A stretch of 64,000 nucleotides of DNA from assembly GCA_000469685.2 (NCBI GenBank), contig LS997565.1:34934645-34998644 (forward strand), written 5' to 3'. A program made the position numbers and the translations under genes. The notes beneath the pieces are model-generated. The model did not search any database and was not told the origin of the DNA. It was given only the letters and a program-made list of their open reading frames with translations. Source of the DNA: Haemonchus contortus. Taxonomy: Eukaryota; Nematoda; Chromadorea; Rhabditida; Trichostrongylidae. Of this stretch, positions 13,701 through 25,700 are shown piece after piece; the stretch's first letter is position 1, and the number at the start of each line of letters is the position of its first letter.

Positions 13701-16700
13701 TGCGTCCCCGCACTCGACTTCCATTCAGAATCGTAGTGGCATAATGAGTGCGTATGTGGCCTATACAATGACTTGCGGTGGCCAGGCGATGTACAAGTCA
13801 ATGCTTTTATCCTCCCAGACAAGTCTGGTACCAATTCACAGACCCCGGAGGGATGGAAGGCTTGGTTGGTCTAGGCGGGCATCGATCCGGGATTCGAACC
13901 CCTGACCGTGCGTGTGATAAAGTGCGCCACTTGCCACTACACCACCTCCGCCCTCCAAGTGCAATATACTTGGTTAAACGGAGCTTGGAAAGTGTTGGGA
14001 TCGAGACCGGACACATTACCACCATTTGCGTAACAACCGGCAGGAGGTCTACTTCTTAGAAAATGAGGGGGAAGAATTGGAATTGTGGTTTACAGAACGT
14101 ATGTTGTGCAGATAGTATTGTGCAGATCTTTACTACATGGGGAAAGAATCCAGGAGTCATAAACCCAGAGGAAGAAAGGGTACAAATGGATGGCATCAAA
14201 TCAATCAAGGACGAATCGGGATCGAATATTTCATGTTGATGCTGTGTAATTGAAGGGGAAAGTCAAATGGTGTGGAAACAAGTTAGAAAATACTGTTCAC
14301 GTCAAGGGAGGGAGTGAGCGGGTCTCGAAAATTTCAGTTGATGCTACCTCTCTTATGCATATTCATTACTTTTTTCCGAGGGATTTCCGGAAATCAGGCG
14401 GTAACTGGTAACTAATCAGATATCCCTGTGAAGTAGCGTATCGCTACTGAAATTCAACCATAAAAATTCATTTCGTTCCTTGTGCGAAATGAACAAGTCA
14501 GTGGTTTCTGGTCGATGGCATCGTTATCCCCTCCCTATTCAAGCAGTTATATCATCGTGTTTCGTCTACTTTTTCAAATAATTCAGTGATTTTAGGAATT
14601 CGAAGAAGGGAAAGTGGCCAGCTCAACTGCTGAAGAACTGCAACAAGCGAAAGCGGCTATTGCTCAAGAACGTCAAAAGCTTACTGAAATTGGCAAGGCA
14701 CGCACTTTCCTCTTACAAACCACTTGATGAATGTAATCCTAATCGCGAATAATTCAGGAAAAATACTCCAAGTTCAAGGATCGCTTCGAGAACCTGGATT
14801 CCACTCTGGAAGTGAATCTCGAGGAGAAGATGAAACGCTTGGAAAAGGATCTTGTCGCCGTCGGCAAAGAAACGTTGGCAAGCGCTAAAGAAAGGTGACC
14901 GTTTTTCCTTATAGACACTATCCCTCAATGAGGCGACTGCGCAGAAGCGAGAGCAAGGACTTTCTACTATTTCACCTTTCTAGAATGCCCTTACCCTTGA
15001 GCGGTGAGATTTTTTTCAAGAGTAATGGCTCATTTTGAGAAAAATTACCCACGAAGAATGATGGCTGCTCTTCAAGTATGCATAGATTATTTGTTGTTAA
15101 TGTAGTTGGATATTGGGGATGGGGGTTAATACTAGGAAAGGAAAAGTCGTTGAAAAAAAATCAGGTCTTACAAAAAAATGTGCTGAAAAACTTGCGGTAA
15201 TCCTAATTTCTTCTAGAATCCCCTGGAAGTTTTTATGGAGTTGTCATGTAAAGACCCATTTGTATCTCCATAACACCATAGAACAGCCAAACTGTCTCCG
15301 TGTATCTATTCTTTCCGTATCCGATTCACTGCTAAAGGCTGCCGAACCTCGTGTCTTGTAGACCTTGAGCCCTCCTCTAACAAGGGAAGGATAATTGGTC
15401 GCAGTGGCCATTCAAGATGAGACGTATACCCCCGTAGGTGGTTTCGAACGCTGATCTCAAATCTGTATTCCAAATCTGCGAAACGATTCTGGGAACAATG
15501 TTACGGGCCCGGGGCCTCCCTGTGTTATACCACTGCGCTGAGCGGATCACCGAGCGGAGCAAAGCCCTTACCTGTGCAACGGTGGCCTGGGGGATAGTGT
15601 GGTGGACTGATAGGCATGACATCAAGGATCGAATCCTTGATGCATGGGCTCGTTTTGCTTTTCCATAAAATGCGTCCTAAACGCTTGCAAAACGTTTTTG
15701 GGCTCAATGTTGGGCGTCTAGAGGGTTCCCTCACAATTTAGGACTCCGGAGAATAGTAATTCAATGAGATTTTTCTTACCGCTATTGGCCGAATATATGC
15801 ATACGTATCTCTACGCTGAACAATTGAGATGGTGTTTTGAAATCTTCGGCAGCTCCCCGTACTTACGGTAGGCGGCCGTTGAATGACTCATCCAACCAGA
15901 GCCCTCTTTGGAAGAGATACGGTCCACAGATTCTAGGAATGGTGCCCACGCTTTCGAAGGGGTACAAGTTAACGGGCATTGTTGAAAAAATACTGTAGAA
16001 CAATAGTTTATCTCTTTGTGTGCACATATGATTATCCTTTGATTCTATTCATGGGGTAAATGCCCTTTCAAAAGGCCCTTTCATTAGGTAAGCGTGGTGG
16101 AGCGGTGGGGCATGGTACCACGGCTGTTTTCGAAACCCTGTATCCACCTGTGAATTGTTCTGAATTTCCCCCCTATGAGCCTCCATTGTTGATTTGAAGC
16201 GGTATCCACTGGAAATGAATGTCGCGCAATGGGACTCCTTAATTAATTTTATGATAACTCGCCCTTACAATTTATCCGCTAATCTTCATAAGTAGGCAGA
16301 CCGACTAGCCTGTTTTGCATTTGATAGTTGCGACCACATAATACATCGTAAGTTGTCAATAACAGATTATTTCGGATAACAGATTTATAACAGAAATCTT
16401 CCTCCTTGAAGCCTTTGAGGCTCATTTTAAGCAAATATTTAAATTTCTTTTTTTCTCGAATGGAGCTCCACCCTTAATCGGCCGGTGGGCGGCAAAAAAA
16501 ACTTGCCTTGTAATACCTCTCCAGTGTTCCTTAGTTGTGAGGAAGCCCTGTAGACGCCCAACACTGAGCCCAAAAACGTTTTGCAAGCGTTTAGGACGCA
16601 TTTTATGGAAAAGCAAAACGAGCCCATGCATCAAGGTTTCGAACCTTGATGACATGCCTATCAGTCCACCACACTATCCCCCAGGCCACCGTTGCACAGG

Positions 16701-19700
16701 TAAGGGCTTTGCTCGGCTCGGTGATCCGTTCAGCGCAGTGGTATAACACAGGGAGGCCCCGGGCCCGTAACTTTGTTCCCAGAATCGTTTCGCAGATTTG
16801 GAATACAGATTTGAGATCAGCGTTCGAAACCACCTACGGGGGTATACATCTCATCTTGAATGGCCACTGCGACCAATTATCCTTCCCTTGTAAGCAATTC
16901 TGTGGTCGGTTGGTTACGGCTCCTCAAAACCGAGAACAAAAAGTTTGAAGATGAGCCTCGGTTCATTATACCAACTGCGACATCGTAAAATCTCCGAATA
17001 TGTTATGCGCATACAAATAAATAGTATCCATTTAAGGTATTTTTATGATCCAGGGAAATTTCAAGAGTGATTTAAAGGTTTGGAAATTTTCGACGGGCAA
17101 TTTTCGAACAGCTTAAAAGCTTCCGATGCCGAAGGGGCATGGATGGATTCAGAGTGGAACCCTAGAGTTGACCCGAGAGTCGATCCGAGGGAAGGGTCTC
17201 CGAATCGCCTGCATCGTCATTGCAGTTAAGAATTTTTGACTGCATGTTGAGTCCGATCGAACAATTTTTGATCCTTTCCAAGCAACTCGTTTTTTTTTAT
17301 ATAAACAAATCAAAGGCAGTTTCTCTTTTCCTGCAAATAATAAGCCAATCTGATAGTTGCTGTTTTCGCGGATGATTTTTTTTACATAATTTTGTGTGAA
17401 AATAGCTGGATAGAGAGATAGGTAATGTAGATCCTGTCTAACGTTTTCTGCTGTCTTAGCTGGTGATCATGATGTTACAACTGTGTTAAGTGAGAATTCC
17501 ACCCATCGCTACCGTTCAGCCCAGGAAACTGAAGAATTTTAGAGATTCATCTTTATTACACGCGTTTCAGACCAGAGCTTAATTCGAGCTCAGACTGTAG
17601 TTACTTAGAGCGGCCTTGTTAATTACAACAGGATGACTACCTGGGTGCTCAAAAGAAGTCCGGTACACCTTCTCTTGATTTGTCAGTTTGAATCTTTCGC
17701 AATGATGGCCTCCGGTTGTGCTCACCCCGGTCTTGAAGCCGATGACAATTAAAGCCCTCTCGGATGGAGGAACGGGGCTAGTTTGCTTGTTATGGCCTAT
17801 TAATCTTTCCTATTTATTTTGAAGTTTTTTCAATCTGAACCAAATTGCTTTCAAAGTTTTCCTTGCTGAAGACATGTGCTCCCGCCTCAAACCTCTCTTA
17901 AAGAATTCTGCTCTTCGCTTCGTCATTTATGTTTTTATAAAAATTCAGAATGGGACGGGCTTCAGAATGATCTCAGTGAATCATGCTCCTTCCATTCTAG
18001 TGCTCTTTCAACATTGCTAGGACTTTTTTCCTACTTCCTCTATGATTTGCATTGTGGTATTAGTAGCGGCAGAATATGTCTAACTGCTCTTGAGCGACCT
18101 TACTACTGCCTGTTGCTCACGCAGCACAAAGTAGGTGATTCTGAAGGAGTGTCATAATTTTTCTTGCCTGTAAGAGACCTTTTCATTATATGATCCTTTC
18201 CACTCGGTAAGTGGGACCGTAAATTGCTATGTCTTGTTTTTCATTATCGTAAAATGAAGCCAACCCTAGAAAGTAATTTTGTCGTACTGGCCCATTTGCT
18301 ACTCTTCCTATGTTAGGTTTGTTGAACAATAGACTGTAAAATGCAGAAGAAGTCATTTAATGCTCCCGAGGCGTTAATGCGACTTCTTTCGTTCCATTAT
18401 GGATCCCATTCATTTTTGGCTTGCTCACAGAAGACTATGTCCAAAATATGTTAAGAGGCTCCTTTTCTCACTACGAACCATCTCTCGACAATCTGTTTGA
18501 CCATTAAGGCGAAACGCTCGCCGGTTATGATTCACCGTCATAACCATGTTAAACGATCCTAAGTAAGGGACCTCTGAACTTCACCGACGAATGTCTTTTC
18601 TTCCTTGTCTTCTTTGTCTTCCTTTTTTCGTGAGGACTTTGGCGCAAATCTGACCAGTAAATCCGTCCTGAGTATCTATCTAATTCAGAACTTCACTTCC
18701 TGTACTGAATTTACCCTGAGTCTGACGAGGAGCTCCCGATTTTTCGTACTCCTGAACATTGAGGATCGCTATGTAAAGTGGAATGAGCAAGTTCCAGATT
18801 CTTCAGAAAGCCTGTTTTTCAGAGCATGAAGGGTAATCCGAGCATCGTTATAGGCTCAGCCGCATGGGGAAGCAGAACATGAATGTTCACTTATTTCCTG
18901 CCGTACCGCTCATTCGCGAAAGACACTGAACGATATCGCGTTGCGCAGTTTAATGTGGAGTCAACATATGCCGGGGATCGTTCTCGGCTCGGCACACAAA
19001 AACCCATTACGAGGGCGATGACCAATGCTATTACAGCGAAGCTGTTCGCCTTTCCTCTTGGCAGATAGTTTTACGATATATTCTTCACTGAGGTTTTTGT
19101 ATGCCATGTTCCTGAGCGAAGATCTCGACAGAAGGTGGTCGGTACTTAATACGGGGAAGAACAGGTGCTGCTGTGATAACAAGGGGAGTGAGGGGAAGGA
19201 AAGAGAGGTAGGGAAGGGGTGGGGGTGGGTAGAAGTTCAGGGAGCTATTTCAGGCCTGAATTTTCCACCCATTTGGTGCATTGGATTTTTCCTCAACACA
19301 TTAGAATGTTAAAAGAACGATTACCACATCTAGAGATGACTTACGCTGGTTTCACTGCCCCTCATAGATGATGCTCTATAATTCTTCTTCAAAGTCAAGG
19401 CGCTATTAATATTCCCGTTAATATCTGACGTCGTTTCTTTCCTCCATTCAAACGTTCCAGGAGAGAGTTCTTTATTCAACTGGGAAGCCCCACCACCTCA
19501 TCTGACCCTTTCTTCACTTCTTCTCGAACATTGGTCTCAGTCATCTAATCTACTCTGTCTCATAGTTCTACTGATTTCGAGTAAGACTCAGCACGCTGAG
19601 CAGCCGGCAATGGCAGTTTCACATGACAATCAAGTTCCACCCACGTTCGAATCTCCAGTATTTTTCCTGACCCATCGATCAGAAAAGAGAGTATTTGCCC

Positions 19701-22700
19701 TGGCAGAAAAAGTACGAATCAGCTGAATAAGGAGGAAAAAGGTAAATGAAACTCGAAACGGGCCCTCATCGAGCCGATGCGAAATTGGATTACCAAAATT
19801 CCGCTTGGAAGTATCGCATAGGTGGGAAGCCTGAACACGAGACTGCAAAGTATGTTGCCGATTAGCTTACCTAGGCATGACTCTATGGGCTGGTCTAGAG
19901 ATTAGACCACAGCGTAGTTCTTGTTGAATGTACAATATGGCGATCGATATGCTCACTAACAGGCTTTAAATTTTTTCTAAACACTTGCATTTTCGTGAGC
20001 CCTCGAATGAATCAAGTACGATCATCTCAAATCTACACTTACAAACATCCAACAGAGAAATTAAATGAAATGGGAGTACTTTTTTAGCGGGAGAAACTGA
20101 TTTTTGAGTGAGGGATAAATCTGTTGTTTTGATAGTAATTTTGTCTGTTTATTCATATTGTGGAGCTGTCAGAGCTCAACGACAGGCGCATCAGCATGCT
20201 CATGACTGTTATTTTACACAAGTATATAGAAGTAAACATATACTCAAATTTTTAATAACTTTCAATGTAAATAAACTATAATGCAAAGCCTTGAGCTTAA
20301 CTGTTCAGTGCTGATATTGGCCGACTGGCTCAACACGTGGTACTTGTGAGTGGTGATAAGCTATGGCATATAAGCCATTAGGAAGGCGGGGCAAGCGGGG
20401 CAAGCAGGGCCTCGGTAGTGTAAGGGATAGGGCACGGTGACCGGAAAGCACGAGTACGGGTTCGAGTCCCGTCCGAGATCGAGGTTTTGACCATAAATTG
20501 CCAATCTTGTAACGCTTTCGGAATGCGTGCTGCGGCGAAATAACAGTAGTTAAAGAAATTTAGTCGAAACTTTTTTCATTTTCATGACCATCCTCTTTAT
20601 ATCCTAATTTGTGTTCGACTGTTGTTGTAGGGCCAGTCTAGGGCGTGTTGCGAGCTGTTGAATACGATTGGAAACTGCCCTCTACACGGAGTTAGCTTCC
20701 GATTGTACTGAACAGTGCGCTATGCGTCTTACAATCAGACTGGCCCCTTTAGAATCGGTTCAAATAACAGTTATGAGGAGAATACTCCAATCGCCGAAAA
20801 TCAGGTCCTTTTATGTTTTGGGCACTCCAACGAATATTGTGCATAATTATACAAAAGTAAGGTGGTAGGAAGCAAGTCGGCCTCTTTCTTGTGTTTAGAG
20901 TGTTATACGAGCTATCTAACTTCAAATTATTATAGGTTTGAGAAAGGCGCAGAGGATACGGCCATCGAACGCGAGAAAGTGGAAATTGAACGAAGTGCTG
21001 ATATGCAAAAAGTGAAAGCCGCTTTCAACAGGGTAGGTGTTTCGAGTACATTCAACGAAAAGCTGCCGGTAGAACCAGTACTGAGGTACAAAGCCGAACT
21101 GTAGACTTCCTTTTTTGAAAAATGCTCCAAACTCATTATCACTTTACCAGGCGGCTACGCACGCTCTCGCGCGCGCTAGGGGCTCTAGCCATGAGAGATG
21201 GAGCCGCATGAGCTGATTTTCATTATAGACCTTTATCGGATTTATGAGTTTCCGCTCAAACCTCACCTCCTGCGGGCGGAGTCTGGTTTTACTACCCACC
21301 ATAGGTTTCTCCATCACGGTGTCTGTACTCCTACCAAGTTTGAACTTTCTAGGTCCACTACGACAGAAACATGGATTTTCACCCAGACCCCGCCCCTTGT
21401 GGGCAGAGTTCGGTTTTGCCACTCACCATAGGTGTTCCCATCCTGTCGCCTGTACTCCTACCAAATTTGAACTTTCTAGGTCCATGGGGACATGAGTTAT
21501 GAATTTTCGCCCAAACCCCCCCCCCCCTTGTGGGCGTAGTCTGGTTCTGCCGCCCACCATAAGTTTTGCCTCCATGACGCCTGTACTCCTATCAAATTTG
21601 AACTTTTAAGGTCCATGGGAACTGGAATTATGGATTTTCGTATATAAATGTAAGAAGCGATGTGAGCTTCGAGGCACGCTCCGCCCATTGTGGGTGGGCC
21701 TCCGCTGACGTCATTTATGATCAACTTTTTCCTGCTCTGTTGGCTTTCTCCGGACCGAGTTATCAATGTTTTCATAAAGCATTGCATTTCTGGAGAACGC
21801 CCCGCCCATCGGGATTCGATCTAACTTACCAATGCACACCTCTAGCCACCTTTAAACTTCAGTTTTGAAGCCGTCTTGTTACTGAATTTGAAATCATGGT
21901 CCTCAGTAGGGCTCATTTCGAGGCACGCCACGCCCACTGTGGGCGGAAATAAGGGCTCGATGAGGGAACCGAGTCTGTGTGAACATAAGAATAATCCAAG
22001 TACGGCCATTGAGCCTTAACCCTAGTGCTCCCAATCTCAACCCATCCACCATTCCCAGTGACCACACATAGTTCTCTTCTGATTTGGTTTTTGATGGTCC
22101 ATGCCTTCCGATTACTAGCGGGCAATCTCCCAGATGAGGTTGTGGAGATCATCTTCCTTATCCGATCCGAATCACTGCCTTCAATTCATGTCCAGCTTAT
22201 CCGGTTTTTGTTCATTGAAATCCCCTTAGGTCTGCTAGATAAGTACACAATAAATACATCGTATGGGGTGTAAAGACGTACATGAATCTCTCCTTTAGGC
22301 GATTAGGTTAGGAGACTGCCTCTTTACGTTTTCTAGCCTTTTAATGAGCATCTTTCTTTGTACCGGTTTCCATGTTGGTCAGTATAGTGCTCACTTTTTT
22401 CAGGATGTTAGTGCCGATGAAGCACCAAAGGATTGCGTAGTATGTGGCAGAACCGTCTATCCAGTTGAACGGGTGTTCGCCAATAAACAACTCTATCATA
22501 ATCAGTGCTTCAAGTGTGCCAAGTGTGAAAAGAAGTTGACGTGAGTTTCTGGCTGTCTGCCAAGCAGTACACATTGATATTGTGGTATTTTTTGATTTTT
22601 TTGGATCGTAAAGTCCTACTATATCTGCTTGTCGAAAGCAACTTTGTCGACTGCCTTTAGGCATCGTTGCCGTCCAGGGTAAGGGAGTGAGACAAAAGTA

Positions 22701-25700
22701 ACAAATCGTGCTAGAGATTAGTAACGCCATATAAGCTTGCCTGTATGCTCAACGATTCTGGCTGTCGGAGTGCCAATGTTGGCTAACGTCTGTCTTTATC
22801 CAGCAAAAACCACGGAAGCAGTAGCGATAGGTTTGGCTTACGTGGTCAATCCTTCGCAGTTCGATACTATAAACACATCTCAATCAGCGGGCCAAGGCTA
22901 ATGTAATGGTTGGGGTCCTAGATGGGTCATTCAGCTTTGCGTCCTCTTATTATTTAGTTGTTCAGGGTTTGGCTGTAATAGTGGTAAAGTTGTTTAGAAA
23001 GAAATCATAAAGTCAAAAAAGGACTTTACCTCCCATGTTTGAAGCCATTTATTAAAGCCATATTATTTTCAAGCCTGGGCAAACTCCGTGAACACCGAAG
23101 ACTACTTACAATGAGAACAGAGCTGTATGGTGACGTTTTAATGAAGCTGATGTTTCCTGAATGTCAGAAGTATTGCTTCTTATCTTCTGGCGATAATAGT
23201 CTTCCTGTTAAAACCTACTTGATGGGCCGAAGAATCTCTTAGAAAGTTTGTTTTTAAAGGGTTATTTGATCGGGATCAGGGCGAAAATGGAATCAGCATT
23301 GATCCAGGCTGGAATTGAATTGGAAACAAGTTTGGTGAATCCGTTGGATGGAATAACGTATTGTTAAAGCGGATTTGTATATTTGTTGCTACCAACCAAT
23401 CGTGCCAGTAGAAATGACAACAGTAAGGGTGTGCACTAAGTGGTCCCCTTAAGAGGAATAATAGGTGACTCTGAACAACAGATATGTGCTAGAGAACGGA
23501 CGATTAGGAAGGTTCATAAGCTCAGGAATGCTTCTTTTAGTTCAAGAAGCTTATTTACTTATTTACGCTGGTAAGGTGGCACGGTGGCACTCGGAGCAAC
23601 GACAGTAATTCCTTTCTAGTTATCTACATAGAAGACAAATTACTCTGCGAAGGTGGCCTTGTAACTGTGGTCGGTCATTGACCGTATGTTGGAGAGTTGT
23701 GGCATCCAAACATTAAGTTTTCAGGTCGTTGCCGATCAAAAATCACTTTCTGCTGGGGTGGAGTAGGCCATTTTTCCGAGTCCCATTGTTTTTGTCTACG
23801 TGATTGCGTATAATATCATCAGGGAGGAGTTTCTAAACGGATGGTGAACGGCGCTGTTGTTGTGCCTTGTTGGGCTCACAATTTCTTCGAACTGAATCAT
23901 CGGGCTGAGCTCAGCTGTCCCAAAAATTTGAGCTTGACCTAAGCTGGATTATCTTAGGTTGACTTCAGCTTACCCATTCTTCAGTTTATGGCTGGTATCA
24001 GGCAGATTCAAACGACGAATACAAGAGGTAGGATGGAAATCGGAAGATTTTCCTGGCCAATGTTCCTAACCATATAGTGGACTCCAAAGATTAGCCCTAT
24101 CAGTCAGAGGGTTGAGGCAAACGTTTCAAATTGACCAACTCCGACGAAGATTCCATCACATCTGCTTTACCCATGTTGGAATGCCCACATGTTTGGAATG
24201 TCCAGAAACTTTCCAAAACCTGCTTGACTACCATAATTGTGTTTCTTGCTGTCGGACACCTAAACCAGGCAATAGCCTTTACGAACTTGCTCAATTCAGC
24301 AGCCACCAGACGGGCAGGGAGGAGTATGGCTAGTTCTGGTGTTTCAGGAAGAGATGCTTATCCCAAGCCGAGCTTAAGCTACTTATTGGGTGTTCCATAC
24401 CGACCTCCATTCTGGTGACTATTGGCGATGTGTTGTTTAACGAGTTCACGAGTCCAGTGGGTGAATGACTGGGATTGGGATCAATTACTATTCTGTTGCG
24501 GGGGTTAGAGAGGGGGCGTGACTGGTATATGGAATTGGATTTAGCGCGATGACGGCGCGGCGGCTTCCTCTGTTGAAACATAGTCATTGTCGGCCGGCGG
24601 CTTCCGTTTCTGTTTCTGTCATGACATTTTATAGAGCTTCTTCTCTTCAATGGACCTTTGGTTACTCATACTGAAGCCAACCCCACTACCCCGTACGAAT
24701 TCCTCACAAGCGTTGGGAGAGCACTACACCACATCAGATATGTATGGGTGATTTGGTTACAAATTGCGCAAGCATGAGCAATTTGTAACCAAATCACCCA
24801 TACATATCTAATATAACGATTCGCCCTGATAGTACAACGTATGCGTATGGGAAAACTCACACAGTTATCGTTCACCAAGGTGGGATCCCAGACATGGAGT
24901 CGGTCGGTAACCATCAAAAAGTAGATTTTCGCCAGGAAACTCGCCTACAGTGAAAACTGGCTCTATGGTCACCTGAAAGAAGCTTAACTGATGTGATTCT
25001 GATCCCATTGCTTTCATAGGCGAAGTTTTACTTCCAGCATTCTATCGGAGAGCTTTCTAAGCCAAATAATAAGTAGAAGTGCTTTTATTGCCCACTAAAC
25101 CTTCTGCATAAGGCTTTCAGTTACCAAACCAAATACTTGATGTCGTGGCTTGATTTCTCTGTCCACCTTTGCTTCGTCCTCGTCTACTTCCAGCTCTTCG
25201 ATCCAACTTCATTGGTTGTTGGCCTGGTCTTTTCGACAACTGAATTCAAAACTCTGAGTTTGTGAAAAATGAAATCGTCGACGAAGAGCCAGTTTTCTCG
25301 GATTTCAACATAGGAGTATTTGTGAAATTAATGGTAATACTTGCTCCGTAGTGATAAGTTCAGGCGAGGCACTCTCTTTTTTCGTAAGGGTAGCGGACCA
25401 GCACAAGAGCGTCAAGGACCTCTGAGTTACCTGATTTTTCGTCTGCTATACCTCGGGGAATCTCCTTCCTCTGCACTATATCCTAACTTAGACCCAGGGT
25501 TTATGTCCTTCCATATATGATTTCACCTTTTCATATGTTGGAGCCGATCACTGTGGGAATACCAGTTGAACCACATGCACCTGCATTGCTTCATATGTTC
25601 GGCCTATGTAATCGCCGTGTAACTCATTCAACCTTGTTCCGCATAATTGCAGTTAGGCTCGAGTCGATCGAAGTGAAGTGGTTCGTGAGCTTTTTGAAAG

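Larger units (their letters stand above)
14895..20935 (+). other. LIM gene intron 4 (6.0 kb)
   Basis: This is the longest intron. It holds the inverted repeat pair (15378-15765 and 16505-16891) and a tRNA-like repeat at 20280-20530. Outside these I see only short open frames without recognisable domains. Confidence 0.6.

Noticed and set aside
13807..14025. Open frames across the SINE at 13676-13956
   Set aside because: They are translations of a tRNA-derived repeat and recur in other copies at 38806 and elsewhere.
20400..20480. Functional tRNA gene
   Set aside because: The T-arm is good, but no anticodon stem and only a partial acceptor stem can be drawn, and the flanks are repeated elsewhere.
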